DNA of 64,000 nucleotides from DATLNF01 sp963765815 (GCA_963765815.1 CAVXXT010000007.1:620001-684000), one strand, 5' to 3'. Shown: positions 9,971 through 18,967, counted from the first letter of the stretch. A program made the numbers and translations. Notes: a model not told the origin generated them from the sequence alone.

Positions 9971-10816
9971 ATGGAGAGCCCGATCGCCAACGTCGACATG
10001 GCCGCCGCGTGGGACGGCGACGAGGGCGACGACTGGTCGCGCGACTGGGAGCGCTTCGACCGGTCGGCGCGCCACTACCACCGGCTGCTGCTGGAAGCCG
10101 CCGCCATCGCGCCCGGCGACCGCGTGCTCGACATCGGCTGTGGCAACGGGCAGACGACCCGCGACGCGGCGCGCGCTGCGTCGAGCGGTTCGGCTCTCGG
10201 CGTGGACCTGTCGTCGAAGATGCTCGACCGCGCACGCGAGCTCGCGGAGCGCGAGGGCGTCACCAACGCCACGTTCACGCAGGCCGACGCGCAGACCTAC
10301 GCCTTCGAGCCGGATGCGCACGACGTGGTCATCAGCCGCAACGGCGCGATGTTCTTCGCCGACCCGGTCGCCGCGTTCACGAACATCGGCGCGGGGACGT
10401 CGACGGGCGGACGACTCGCGCTGGTCGCGTGGCGGCGCATCGAGGACAACGAGTGGCTGCAGTGCGTGCGCACCGCGCTCGCTGCCGGACGCGACCTGCC
10501 GAGCCCGCCGGCCGGCCTGCCCGGACCGTTCGGCCTCGCCGATGTCGACCGCACCACCTCGGTCCTTACGGCGGCCGGCTTCGACGGCGTTGACCTCACG
10601 GCGGTCGACGAGCCGCTGTGGTTCGGCGACGACGCCGATGACGCGTTCTCGTTCATCAGCCGCACCGGGATCGTGCGCGGGCTGACGGCGGAGCTGGCCG
10701 CGTCGCAGCGAGCCGAGGTGCTGGACGCACTGCATGACGCGGTCGCCGAGCACGCCGGCGACGGCGGCGTGGAGTTCGGGTCGGCGGCCTGGCTGATCAC
10801 CGCCCGGAAGCGGTAG
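9971..10816 (+). CDS. class I SAM-dependent methyltransferase
   Basis: A 281-residue methyltransferase with motif I VLDIGCGNGQTTRDAARAA, LGVDLSSKMLDRARELA and ADAQTYAFEPDAHDVVISRNGAMFFADP, resembling UbiE/CoQ5-like enzymes. I start at the ATG at 9971 because AGGAGGT lies 3 nt upstream; an in-frame ATG at 9944 overlapping the previous stop would add nine residues. The two methyltransferases are not close copies. Substrate unknown. Confidence 0.85.
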   Translation: MESPIANVDMAAAWDGDEGDDWSRDWERFDRSARHYHRLLLEAAAIAPGDRVLDIGCGNGQTTRDAARAASSGSALGVDLSSKMLDRARELAEREGVTNATFTQADAQTYAFEPDAHDVVISRNGAMFFADPVAAFTNIGAGTSTGGRLALVAWRRIEDNEWLQCVRTALAAGRDLPSPPAGLPGPFGLADVDRTTSVLTAAGFDGVDLTAVDEPLWFGDDADDAFSFISRTGIVRGLTAELAASQRAEVLDALHDAVAEHAGDGGVEFGSAAWLITARKR

Positions 10817-10819
10817 CGG

Positions 10820-11014
10820 CTACGCGGTCGAGAGGGCGGAGACCGCTCTGCCGGCGGCGGCGCGCAGGGCGCCGAGCAGCTGCTCCTGGACCTCCGACGG
10901 CGCGCCGTACTCCTCGACGAGAACCCGACGCACCTCGGCATAGCCGGCAACCAGGTCGGTGATGATCTCGGCGAGCATGGGGACCCGCGGGTCGGGGATC
11001 GTCGATGCGGTCAT
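10820..11014 (-). CDS. small conserved-looking helical protein
   Basis: A 64-residue protein, predicted mostly helical (LAEIITDLVAGYAEVRRVLVEEYGAPSEVQEQLLGALRAAAGRAVSAL), with no signal peptide or membrane segment. A GGAGG ribosome-binding site lies six bases before the ATG, supporting a real gene. It ends 3 nt from the convergent methyltransferase gene. Function unknown. Confidence 0.55.
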   Translation of the reverse strand: MTASTIPDPRVPMLAEIITDLVAGYAEVRRVLVEEYGAPSEVQEQLLGALRAAAGRAVSALSTA

Positions 11015-11174
11015 GCTCGGCCTCCGGGCACAGGGGGGCAGTCCCAGTCCCTATCGGCTCGGCGTGAGCGCACTGTTGAGGATCAACGGGCAAAACAGTC
11101 CACTAGGGCTATCAGCGCTGGCAGGCGGACGTTCCCGGCTGCGCCACGCGGCCCAGCGAATCGGACATGGCGGC

Positions 11175-11519
11175 TCAGGTCGGGTCGAACGTCACGAGCA
11201 GCCGCTCGATCTCGGCGCCACGCCAGGTGATCGCCATCCGCCCCGCCGCCCGCTCCGGGGCGGCCGACCAGGCGTACCGGACGACGGTCGGGTTGCCGTC
11301 GTCCACCGTCTCCAGCAGGCGGATCTCGTCGTCCGGAGGTGCCTCGGCGTACGCCGTCGTGATGGCGTCGCGACCGCGGAACGGCCCGGCCGGCACGCCG
11401 TCGAAGACCAGCTCGGCGTCGTCGGTGAAGTGCGCGGTGACCGGCGCGAAGTCGCCCTCGCGGACGGCCGTGTTGAAGCGCTCGACGTGCGCCTGCACGG
11501 CCGCGACGTTGGCGCTCAA
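11175..11519 (-). CDS. SnoaL-like / nuclear transport factor 2 domain protein
   Basis: About 114 residues. VQAHVERFNTAVREGDFAPVTAHFTDDAELVFDGVPAGPFRGRDAI followed by a C-terminal sheet is a SnoaL-like cone fold, a family including small isomerases, hydrolases and stress proteins. No ATG is available near the domain start; the likely start is TTG at 11519, which overlaps the stop of a 22-codon ORF (TTGA), indicating translational coupling. A downstream GTG (VQAHV) is an alternative. Activity cannot be assigned. Confidence 0.65.
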   Translation of the reverse strand: MSANVAAVQAHVERFNTAVREGDFAPVTAHFTDDAELVFDGVPAGPFRGRDAITTAYAEAPPDDEIRLLETVDDGNPTVVRYAWSAAPERAAGRMAITWRGAEIERLLVTFDPT

Positions 11520-11584
11520 CGCTGCGCCGCCCGCCCGCCGCGCCAGACGACCTCGGCGCCGTCGGGTCTGGTGACGACGGGCAT
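11516..11584 (-). CDS. 22-residue ORF preceding the SnoaL-like gene (leader or gene remnant)
   Basis: MPVVTRPDGAEVVWRGGRAAQR, then a stop overlapping the TTG of the SnoaL-like gene. It has its own GGAAGAGG and lies about 50 nt after a TG-TTATAT extended -10 (minus strand, 11633-11638), so it is the first ORF of the transcript. The N-terminal RPDG pattern resembles the beginning of some alpha/beta hydrolases, so it could be a relic. It may equally be a coupling leader. Confidence 0.35.
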   Translation of the reverse strand: MPVVTRPDGAEVVWRGGRAAQR

Positions 11585-11663
11585 GAGGGCCTCTTCCGGG
11601 GTGCGTGATCGCGGCTGTGCGCATATAACACGGGAGAGCGCTGAAACGCGTCATTGACAGGAT

Positions 11664-11679
11664 TCGAACATACGTTCGA
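11664..11679 (+). promoter_or_regulatory. LexA (SOS) box
   Basis: TCGAACATACGTTCGA matches the actinobacterial SOS consensus TCGAAC-N4-GTTCGA exactly and lies 12 nt upstream of the imuA' start. It places imuA', imuB and dnaE2 under LexA control, as known for this cassette in mycobacteria. It could also affect the divergent SnoaL-like transcript. Confidence 0.95.
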
Positions 11680-11690
11680 CACTGCTCGAC

Positions 11691-12365
11691 ATGGCGCTCG
11701 TCGAGACTTCCCTGCCCGACGCGAGCCACCTCGCAGCGCCCCGCGGCGGCCGCCGGGAGCCCCTGCCGGTCGTCCCCGCGCTCGCTCCCCTGCTGCCGTC
11801 CGGGGCGCTGCGGCCTGGCACCGTCGTGTCCGTCACCGGCTCGACGTCACTGGCGCTGGCGCTGCTCGCGGAGGCGTCAGCAGCCGGGTCGTGGTGCGCC
11901 GCGGTCGGCGTACCAGGGCTCGGCCTGCTCGCCGCGGCGGAGCAGGGGATCGCGCTGGACCGGCTGGTGCTGGTGGCGCAGCCGGGTGACGCGTGGGCGA
12001 CGGTGGTCGCGACGCTGGTCGAGGCGCTCGACATCGTGCTGGTCCGGCCGGCGCAGCGGCGCAAGGACTCCGACGTACGCCGGCTCGCCGCGCGGGTGCG
12101 CGAGCGCGAGGCGGTCGTCGTCGCGCTGGGCGAGTGGCCGGGGGCCGACGTCTGCCTCGCCGTGACCCGCTGCCGGTGGGAGGGGCTCGGCCGCGGCCAC
12201 GGGCACCTGCGCGCGCGGCGCGTCGAGGTGCAGGCGACCGGGCGTGGGGCGGCTGCTCGACCGCGCACGTCGGTGCTCTGGCTGCCGGCGGTGAGCGGGC
12301 GGGCCGAGCCGGTTGCCGCCGTCGCGCCGGTGGCCGCCCCCTCGCTGGTCGAGCAGAGCGCCTGA
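11691..12365 (+). CDS. imuA': ImuA'-like mutasome accessory protein
   Basis: A 224-residue RecA-like protein lacking a canonical Walker A (the loop reads VTGSTSLALALLAEA). It is identified by context: LexA-boxed, one base before imuB and followed by dnaE2. In mycobacteria ImuA' and ImuB are both needed for damage-induced mutagenesis by DnaE2 and contact each other through ImuB's C-terminus. The long C-terminal tail is alanine/valine-rich. It is not SulA, although such genes are sometimes labelled that way. Confidence 0.85.
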   Translation: MALVETSLPDASHLAAPRGGRREPLPVVPALAPLLPSGALRPGTVVSVTGSTSLALALLAEASAAGSWCAAVGVPGLGLLAAAEQGIALDRLVLVAQPGDAWATVVATLVEALDIVLVRPAQRRKDSDVRRLAARVREREAVVVALGEWPGADVCLAVTRCRWEGLGRGHGHLRARRVEVQATGRGAAARPRTSVLWLPAVSGRAEPVAAVAPVAAPSLVEQSA

Positions 12366-12366
12366 C

Positions 12367-13905
12367 ATGGCGGTCCGCACCCTCGTCGTGTCCTGTCCCG
12401 ACTGGCCGCTGACCGCGGCCGGCATCGGGCCGTCGACGGCAGCGGTGGTCGTGGTCGGGCAGCGGGTCGCAGCCGCGTCGGCGGCGGCCCGCGCAGCCGG
12501 GATCACGGTGGGCATGCGGCGCCGGCTGGCGCAGGGCCGCTGCCCCGACCTGCTGCTGGTCGACGACGATCCGGACCGCGACGCGGCGGCGTACGAGCCG
12601 GTGGTCGCCGCGCTGGAGCAGATCGCGCCGGGCATCGAGGTGGTGCGGCCGGGGCTCTGCGCGCTGGCCTCGCGCGGGCCGTCGCGCTACTCCGGCGGCG
12701 ACGAGCCCCTTGCCGCCCAGGCGGTCGCGGCGGTCGGACGCGGGTGCCGGGTCGGCATCGCCGACGGGCCGTTCGCCGCCGAGCTCGCCGCGACCCGCTC
12801 GTCGCCGGACGACAGACGGTGGGTGATCGTGCCGGCCGGGCGCTCGCGGCGGTTCCTCGCGTCGTACGCCGTCGACGTCCTGCGCCGGCCCGCGCTGGCC
12901 GACCTGCTGCACCGACTCGGGATCCACACGGTCGGCGACTTCGCGGCGCTGCCGACCGCCAGTGTGGTGTCGAGGTTCGGGCCCGACGCCGCGCTGGCGC
13001 ACCGGCTCGCGCGCGGCCTCGACGAGCGGCCGGTCACCGCGCGGGTGCCACCGCCGGAGCTGACCGCGCAGCTCGAGCTCGACCCGCCGGCGGCCGCGGT
13101 GGAGCAGGTGCTGTTCGCAGCGAAGGGGCTGGCCGACCGGTTCAGCGAGGGACTCGCGCGGCACGGGCTGACCTGTCAGCGGATCAGCATCGAGGCGGAG
13201 ACCGAGCACGGCGAGCGGCTGTCCCGGCTGTGGCGGCACGACAGCGCGCTGACCGCGCCGGCGATCGTCGACCGGGTGCGCTGGCAGCTCGACGGCTGGC
13301 TCTCCGGCACCGCGCGCTCCCCCGACGGCCCGCCCACCGGCGGCCTCGCGCTGATCCGGCTGGTGCCCGACCAGGTCAGCGCCGACGTCGGGCGGCAGCT
13401 CGGGCTGTGGGGTCCGGAGGAGGCGCTCGATCGGGTCGACCGGGCGCTGGCCCGGGTGCAGGGCGTGCTCGGACCGGACGCCGTGACGACCGCCGTACCG
13501 AGCGGTGGTCGTGATCCCGGCGAGTGCGTGGCCGTGGTCCGGTGGGGCGACCCGCGGCGTGCGCCTCGACCCGCGGACCGTCCGTGGCCGGGCCGGCTGC
13601 CGACCCCCGCGCCGGCGACCGTGCTGGCCGAACCGCAGCCGGTGCGCGTCGTGTCCGCCGCCGGTGACGACATCGAGGTGAGTGACCGGTGCGAGGTCTC
13701 CGCACCCCCGGCGCGGGTCGCGGTCGGCGCCCGGGGCTGGCAGGACGTGACCGGGTGGGCCGGGCCGTGGCCGGCGGGCGAGCGCTGGTGGGACCGGCAC
13801 ACCGCCGACTCGCGCCGTCGCTTCCAGCTCACCACCGGCGACGGTGTCGCCCTGCTGGTCACCGAGCGCGCCGGCGCCTGGTCCGTCGACGCGGTCTACG
13901 ACTGA
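12367..13905 (+). CDS. imuB: ImuB, catalytically dead Y-family polymerase homologue
   Basis: A 512-residue Y-family-like adaptor of translesion synthesis. The usual DxD start of the palm is replaced by SCPDWPLTAAG and there is no SxDE motif, so polymerase activity is not expected, as known for ImuB. A beta-clamp motif QLGLWG occupies residues 344-349, matching the clamp-binding site that recruits the mutasome to the sliding clamp. The C-terminal tryptophan-rich part (WQDVTGWAGPWPAGERWWD) fits the region that contacts ImuA' and DnaE2. It follows imuA' by one base. Confidence 0.93.
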   Translation: MAVRTLVVSCPDWPLTAAGIGPSTAAVVVVGQRVAAASAAARAAGITVGMRRRLAQGRCPDLLLVDDDPDRDAAAYEPVVAALEQIAPGIEVVRPGLCALASRGPSRYSGGDEPLAAQAVAAVGRGCRVGIADGPFAAELAATRSSPDDRRWVIVPAGRSRRFLASYAVDVLRRPALADLLHRLGIHTVGDFAALPTASVVSRFGPDAALAHRLARGLDERPVTARVPPPELTAQLELDPPAAAVEQVLFAAKGLADRFSEGLARHGLTCQRISIEAETEHGERLSRLWRHDSALTAPAIVDRVRWQLDGWLSGTARSPDGPPTGGLALIRLVPDQVSADVGRQLGLWGPEEALDRVDRALARVQGVLGPDAVTTAVPSGGRDPGECVAVVRWGDPRRAPRPADRPWPGRLPTPAPATVLAEPQPVRVVSAAGDDIEVSDRCEVSAPPARVAVGARGWQDVTGWAGPWPAGERWWDRHTADSRRRFQLTTGDGVALLVTERAGAWSVDAVYD

Positions 13906-13998
13906 TGGCCGCCCCTCGCGCATCCCGCCGAACCGTGTCCGGATCTGTGACAGCTCCGCGCTCAGCCCACTCCACAGTTCGGGACCGGTGACGGGCTG

Positions 13999-16900
13999 AT
14001 GGCGTACAACAACCCGCCGATCCCGTGGTCGGAGCTGGAGCGGCGTCTCTCGGGACGACAGCTGAGCAGTCCGCAGGTGCCCGACGGAGGCGACGGCCCG
14101 GCCTGGTCGCGCAAGCGCCCGCCGTACGTCGCACCCGTCCTCCCGCCGGAGCCGACACGCACCACGCCGTACGCCGAGCTGCACTGCCACTCCTACTTCA
14201 GCTTCCTCGACGGCGCGTCGTCGCCCGAGGATCTCGTCGAGGAAGCGCAGCGACTCGGCCTCACCGCCCTGGCGATCACCGACCACGACGGCTTCTACGG
14301 CGTCGTCCGCTTCGCCGAGGCGGCGAGAGCCGTGGGCATGCGCACGGTCTACGGCGCCGAGCTGTCGATCGGGCTGCGCGTGCCGCGCGCCGGCGTACCC
14401 GATCCCGAAGGACACCACCTCGTCGTCATCGCGCGCGGGCTCGAGGGCTACGCCCGGCTGTCTCGCACCCTCAGCAAGGCGCTGATGGCCGGCGGCGAGA
14501 AGAACAAGCCGGTCTACGACATGAGCGCGCTCGCCGAGACCAGCGGCGGTCACTGGCTCGTCCTGACGGGTTGTCGTAAAGGATCCGTGGCGCAGGCGGT
14601 CGCGGCCGGCGACCGGCATGCCGCGGCGCGCGAGCTGGCCGATCTGGTGCAGGCGTTCGGCCGCGACAACGTCGCCGTCGAGCTCTGGGACCACGGCGAC
14701 CCGGCCGACTCGGTGCGCAACGACGCGCTCGCGTCGCTCGCCGCCAACGCAGGTGTGCCGACGGTCGCGACCAACAACGTGCACTACGCGACACCGGCGA
14801 AGCAGCAGCTCGCGAGTGCCCTCGCCGCGGTGCGCGCGCGGTGCAGCCTCGACGAGCTGGAGGGCTGGCTGCCGGTCAACGGCGGAGCCCACCTGCGCAG
14901 CGGCACAGAGATGGCGCGGCGCTTCGCCCGCTACCCGGGTGCGGTCGCCCGCGCCGCGGAGCTCGGCGCAGCGTGCGCCTTCGACCTCGCGCTGGTCGCG
15001 CCGAAGCTGCCGCCGTACCCCGTGCCCGAGGGGCACACCGAGATGACCTACCTGCGTGAGATCACCGAGGCAGGCGCGCTGCGCCGCTACGGCCCGCGGC
15101 ACGCGCCGCGGGTGAAGCGGGCCTACGAGCAGATCGACCACGAGCTCAGGCTGATCGAGCAGCTCGGCTTCCCTGGCTACTTCCTCATCGTGTGGGACAT
15201 CGTCGAGTTCTGCCGGCGCAGCGACATCCTCTGCCAGGGCCGCGGCTCGGCCGCCAACTCCGCGGTCTGCTACGCGATCGGCATCACCAACGTCGACGCG
15301 GTCGGCTACGGCCTGCTCTTCGAGCGCTTCCTCTCCCCGGAGCGCGACGGCCCGCCGGACATCGACGTCGACATCGAGAGCGACACCCGCGAGCAGGCGA
15401 TCCAGTACGTGTACGAGCGCTACGGCCGGCAGCACGCGGCGCAGGTCGCCAACGTCATCACCTACCGCCCGCGCGGTGCGGTGCGCGACATGGCCCGCGC
15501 CCTCGGCTACCCGACCGGGCAGCAGGACGCCTGGGCCAAGCAGATCGACCGATGGGGGCGTACGCCGGGAAGCGGCCCCGAGCTCGACGTACCGCCTGAT
15601 GTGGTGGAGCTGGCCGAGGAGGTGCTGTCCTTGCCGCGGCACCTGGGCATCCACTCCGGCGGCATGGTGATCTGCGACCGGCCGGTGGTCGACGTCTGCC
15701 CGGTGGAGTGGGCGCGGATGGCCAACCGCTCGGTGCTGCAGTGGGACAAGGACGACTGCGCCGCGATCGGGCTGGTGAAGTTCGACCTGCTCGGGCTCGG
15801 CATGCTCTCGGCGCTGCACTACGCGATGGACCTGATCCGCGATCACCACGGGGCGGACATCGACCTCGCGACGCTGCCGCAGGAGGACGTGGTCTACGAC
15901 ATGCTCTGCCGCGCCGACTCGATCGGGGTCTTCCAGGTGGAGAGCCGCGCGCAGATGGCGACGCTGCCGCGCCTGAAGCCGCGCACGTTCTACGACCTGG
16001 TCGTCGAGGTCGCGCTGATCCGCCCCGGTCCGATCCAGGGCGGCTCGGTGCACCCCTACATCCGCCGGCGCAACGGGCTCGAGCCGATCACCTACCTGCA
16101 CCCGCTGCTGGAGAACTCCCTCGCCAAGACCCTCGGCGTACCGCTGTTCCAGGAGCAGCTGATGCAGATGGCGATCGACGTCGCCGGCTTCACGGCGGGT
16201 GAGGCGGACCAGCTGCGCTCGGCGATGGGGTCGAAGCGCTCTGCGGAGAAGATGGCGCGCATCGGCGAGCGGCTCTACGCCGGGATGGCCGAGCGCGGCA
16301 TCACCGGAGAGGTGGCGGACGAGATCTACGCCAAGCTCGCGGCGTTCGCCAACTTCGGCTTCCCGGAGAGCCACTCGGTCAGCTTCGCCTACCTCGTCTA
16401 CGCCAGCTCGTGGATCAAGCTGCACTACCCCGCTGCCTTCTGTGCCGCCTTGCTCAACGCGCAGCCGATGGGCTTCTACTCGCCGCAGACCCTGGTCGCC
16501 GACGCCCGTCGCCACGGCGTGACGGTCCTCGGCCCCGACCTCAACGCGAGTGCGGCAACCGCGACGTTGGAACCCCTCCAGCCAGTGAAAGGAATGCGAC
16601 CGGGTCGCACCCCCCGCACGGAAAAGCAAGTTTCGCGACCCGGTCGCATTCCTTACGGGGAGGACGCTCCCACCGGAGTCAACGCGGGGGTGCTGACGTC
16701 GATCCCTCAACCCGCGGTGCGGCTGGGGATCTCGTCGGTGCGGCTGATCGGTGCGGACCTGGCCGAGCAGATCGCGGCCGGCCGGCCGTACGCCGGCATG
16801 GAGGACCTCGCGTCACGCGTCACGCTGACCGCGCCCCAGCTCGAGGCGCTCGCCACCGCCGGCGTCTTCGCGTCCGTCGGCCTGGAGCGCCGCTCCGCCC

Positions 16901-17400
16901 TCTGGTCAGCCGGCGCCGTCGCCGGCACGCGGCCGGGTCACCTCGCGGGAACGGTGACCGGTGAGGAGGCGCCCGACCTGCCGCGGATGAGCGAGCTCGA
17001 CACCGCGACCGCCGACGTCTGGGCGCTCGGGATGTCGCCCGACTCGTCGGCGACGGAGTTCGTCCGGGCCGAGCTCGACGCGATGGGCGTCGTCACCGCC
17101 GCAGGGTTGGCCGGCGTACCGCACGGCACGCGCGTCCACGTCGCCGGCGTCGTCACGCACCGGCAGCGACCGGCGACCGCGAGCGGTACGACGTTCCTCA
17201 ACCTCGAGGACGAGACCGGGCTGGTCAACGTCATCTGCTCGGTCGGCGTCTGGACCCGCTTCATCCGGATCGCCCGCGACGCCCCGGCGCTGGTCATCCG
17301 CGGTCGCCTGGAGAAGGTCGAGGGCGTGACCAATATCGTCGCCGAGCACTTCCGCGAGATGCCGCTGCCATTCCAGAGCAGGTCCAGGGACTTCAGATGA
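13999..17400 (+). CDS. dnaE2: error-prone DNA polymerase III alpha subunit
   Basis: DnaE2 performs error-prone synthesis in the SOS mutasome. The 1133-residue protein has an N-terminal PHP domain (AELHCHSYFSFLDG near residue 55 and ITDHDGFYG), the PolIII core with PDIDVDI catalytic aspartates at 454-458, VEVALIRPGPIQGG, and a C-terminal OB fold (VHVAGVVTHRQ...TTFLNLEDETG). Around residues 859-903 there is a stretch of about 45 residues, rich in basic residues and glycine, not expected in the family; it is encoded by a palindromic element inserted in frame. It lies at the little-finger/tail transition after LGPDLNASAATATLEP, so the enzyme could remain active. Confidence 0.95.
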   Translation: MAYNNPPIPWSELERRLSGRQLSSPQVPDGGDGPAWSRKRPPYVAPVLPPEPTRTTPYAELHCHSYFSFLDGASSPEDLVEEAQRLGLTALAITDHDGFYGVVRFAEAARAVGMRTVYGAELSIGLRVPRAGVPDPEGHHLVVIARGLEGYARLSRTLSKALMAGGEKNKPVYDMSALAETSGGHWLVLTGCRKGSVAQAVAAGDRHAAARELADLVQAFGRDNVAVELWDHGDPADSVRNDALASLAANAGVPTVATNNVHYATPAKQQLASALAAVRARCSLDELEGWLPVNGGAHLRSGTEMARRFARYPGAVARAAELGAACAFDLALVAPKLPPYPVPEGHTEMTYLREITEAGALRRYGPRHAPRVKRAYEQIDHELRLIEQLGFPGYFLIVWDIVEFCRRSDILCQGRGSAANSAVCYAIGITNVDAVGYGLLFERFLSPERDGPPDIDVDIESDTREQAIQYVYERYGRQHAAQVANVITYRPRGAVRDMARALGYPTGQQDAWAKQIDRWGRTPGSGPELDVPPDVVELAEEVLSLPRHLGIHSGGMVICDRPVVDVCPVEWARMANRSVLQWDKDDCAAIGLVKFDLLGLGMLSALHYAMDLIRDHHGADIDLATLPQEDVVYDMLCRADSIGVFQVESRAQMATLPRLKPRTFYDLVVEVALIRPGPIQGGSVHPYIRRRNGLEPITYLHPLLENSLAKTLGVPLFQEQLMQMAIDVAGFTAGEADQLRSAMGSKRSAEKMARIGERLYAGMAERGITGEVADEIYAKLAAFANFGFPESHSVSFAYLVYASSWIKLHYPAAFCAALLNAQPMGFYSPQTLVADARRHGVTVLGPDLNASAATATLEPLQPVKGMRPGRTPRTEKQVSRPGRIPYGEDAPTGVNAGVLTSIPQPAVRLGISSVRLIGADLAEQIAAGRPYAGMEDLASRVTLTAPQLEALATAGVFASVGLERRSALWSAGAVAGTRPGHLAGTVTGEEAPDLPRMSELDTATADVWALGMSPDSSATEFVRAELDAMGVVTAAGLAGVPHGTRVHVAGVVTHRQRPATASGTTFLNLEDETGLVNVICSVGVWTRFIRIARDAPALVIRGRLEKVEGVTNIVAEHFREMPLPFQSRSRDFR
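16589..16654. repeat. palindromic element inserted in frame within dnaE2
   Basis: Two perfect 20-bp arms, AAGGAATGCGACCGGGTCGC at 16589-16608 and its reverse complement at 16635-16654, flank a 26-nt loop. Each arm itself contains the palindrome GCGACC-G-GGTCGC, so the layout is two inverted REP-like units, as in REPIN elements. It is less GC-rich than the gene around it (AAAAGCAAG in the loop). It is read through in frame, giving KGMRPGRTPRTEKQVSRPGRIPY. Full element boundaries may be wider than the arms. Confidence 0.85.
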
Positions 17401-17437
17401 GAGGGTGGCCATCACCGACTCGACTGAAGAGGGATCC

Positions 17438-18103
17438 GTGACGCTCGCGCTGGGACCGGAGATCGGCTTTGACTCTGCGTCGGCACTCGCGATCTACCTG
17501 ATCGTCTGGACCATCGTCTTCATCGAGTCGGGCCTGCTGATCGGCTTCTTCCTCCCCGGCGACACATTGCTCTTCGCGGCCGGCGTCGCCTGCGCCGGCG
17601 GCCGCGCCGACATCGCGGTGCTCTGCCTCGGCGTCGTGCTCGCGGCGATCGTCGGCGACTCGACCGGCTACGCCATCGGCCGGCGGATGGGTCGACCGCT
17701 CCTGGAGCGGCGCGACGGCCGAGTCCTCAACCAGGCGAACCTCAAGCGCGCGACCGCGTTCTACGACCGGTTCGGCAGCCCGACCATCGTCATCGCGCGC
17801 ATCGTGCCGATGGTGCGCACGTTCGCGCCGTTGATCGCCGGCTGCACCGAGATGCCCTACAAGAAGTTCCTCACCTGGAACGTCCTCGGCGGGCTCGCCT
17901 GGGGCGTCGGCGTGCCGACCGCCGGCTACGTCGTGGGCGAGACGGTGCCCGGCCTGGAGAAGTACGCCCTCGCCGCGGCCGGCGTGATGGTGGTGCTGTC
18001 GATCATCCCCGCGGTGATCCACTACGTCCGCGCCGGCCAGCACGGTGAGCCGGGTGTCATCGAGGAGCAGGCCGAGCTGATCGAGGAAGCCCTCGACGAC
18101 TGA
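17438..18103 (+). CDS. DedA family membrane protein
   Basis: A 221-residue inner-membrane protein with about five hydrophobic segments. It has the DedA motif GFFLPGDTLLFAAG near the N-terminus and ARIVPMVRTFAPLIAG after the amphipathic segment. DedA proteins are linked to lipid scrambling and envelope maintenance. I prefer the GTG at 17438, which has GAGGG upstream; a GTG at 17405 would add eleven residues. The C-terminus is acidic (EEQAELIEEALDD). Confidence 0.9.
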   Translation: MTLALGPEIGFDSASALAIYLIVWTIVFIESGLLIGFFLPGDTLLFAAGVACAGGRADIAVLCLGVVLAAIVGDSTGYAIGRRMGRPLLERRDGRVLNQANLKRATAFYDRFGSPTIVIARIVPMVRTFAPLIAGCTEMPYKKFLTWNVLGGLAWGVGVPTAGYVVGETVPGLEKYALAAAGVMVVLSIIPAVIHYVRAGQHGEPGVIEEQAELIEEALDD

Positions 18104-18106
18104 GCG

Positions 18107-18967
18107 TCAGTCGAGGACGCGGATCAGGCCTTCCTGTACGACGGAGACCAGCAGGCGGCCATCAGCGCTGAAGATGTGCCCGCGAGCGAGCCCGCGCGCG
18201 CCCGAGGCGGTGGCGCTCTCCTGGTCGTAGAGGAGCCACTCGTCGGCGCGGAACGGCCGGTGGAACCACATTGCGTGGTCGAGGCTCGCCCCGCGGATCT
18301 GATTGCGCCCCCACGCCTTGCCGTGCGCGAGCAGCACCGAGTCGAGCAGCGTGAAGTCAGAGGCGAACGTCACCGCGCAGACGTGCACCAGCGGGTCGTC
18401 GGGCAGCACGCCGTCCGCCCGCAGCCACACCTGCTGCCGCGGCTCGCGAGTCGCGCCGTCGGCGAGCACCGCTCGGGGTGGCTCGTCGACGTACCTGATG
18501 TCGATCGGGCGGAGCAGCTCGAGCCGGCGGCCGAGCTCCTCCTTCCACGGCGCCATCCGCTCGGCGAACGTCGGCAGCGTCTCCGGGTCGGGCGCGTCGG
18601 GCATCGGCACCTGGTGCTCGAGCCCCGGCTCGGCGACGTGGAACGACGCGGACAGGTGGAAGATCGCCTCGCCGTGCTGGATCGCGACCACGCGGCGCGT
18701 GGTGAACGAGCGCCCGTCACGGATCCGGTCGACCTCGAAGACGATCGGCACCGTCGGGTCGCCGGGGCGCAGGAAGTAGGCGTGCAGCGAGTGCACCGGC
18801 CGGTCCGCCGGCACGGTGCGGCCGGCCGCGACCAGCGCCTGCCCCGCGACCTGCCCGCCGAAGACCCGCGGCAGCCCGGTCTCCGCGGTGCGCCCGCGGA
18901 AGATGTTGACCTCGATCTGCTCCAGGTCGAGCAGCTCGACGAGCGGAGCGACGTGCCCGGCCGTCAC
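18107..18967 (-). CDS. tesB: acyl-CoA thioesterase II (TesB family)
   Basis: A 286-residue double-hotdog enzyme that hydrolyses acyl-CoA to fatty acid and CoA. Signature pieces are FRGRTAETGLPRVFGGQVAGQALVAAGRTV, HSLHAYFLRPGDPTVPIVFEVDRIRDGRSFTTRRVVA and, near the C-terminus, LDHAMWFHRPFRADEWLLYDQES. The GTG at 18967 overlaps the lemA stop by 4 nt, making it the last gene of the pyrE operon. Confidence 0.92.
   Translation of the reverse strand: MTAGHVAPLVELLDLEQIEVNIFRGRTAETGLPRVFGGQVAGQALVAAGRTVPADRPVHSLHAYFLRPGDPTVPIVFEVDRIRDGRSFTTRRVVAIQHGEAIFHLSASFHVAEPGLEHQVPMPDAPDPETLPTFAERMAPWKEELGRRLELLRPIDIRYVDEPPRAVLADGATREPRQQVWLRADGVLPDDPLVHVCAVTFASDFTLLDSVLLAHGKAWGRNQIRGASLDHAMWFHRPFRADEWLLYDQESATASGARGLARGHIFSADGRLLVSVVQEGLIRVLD

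Noticed and set aside
9222..10816. Tandem duplication of the two methyltransferases
   Set aside because: They share only the general SAM-binding fold; sequences and lengths differ too much for a recent duplication.
9971..10816. Start at ATG 9944 for the second methyltransferase
   Set aside because: The AGGAGGT just before 9971 is a far better initiation signal; 9944 relies only on stop overlap.
11075..11087. Palindrome GTTGA-GGA-TCAAC in the gap before the small helical gene
   Set aside because: Short, not placed on a clear promoter, and likely by chance.
11833..16710. A 1625-codon open frame on the minus strand
   Set aside because: It is antisense to imuA', imuB and dnaE2, has arginine/histidine/valine-rich shadow composition and no domain; high GC makes such frames common.
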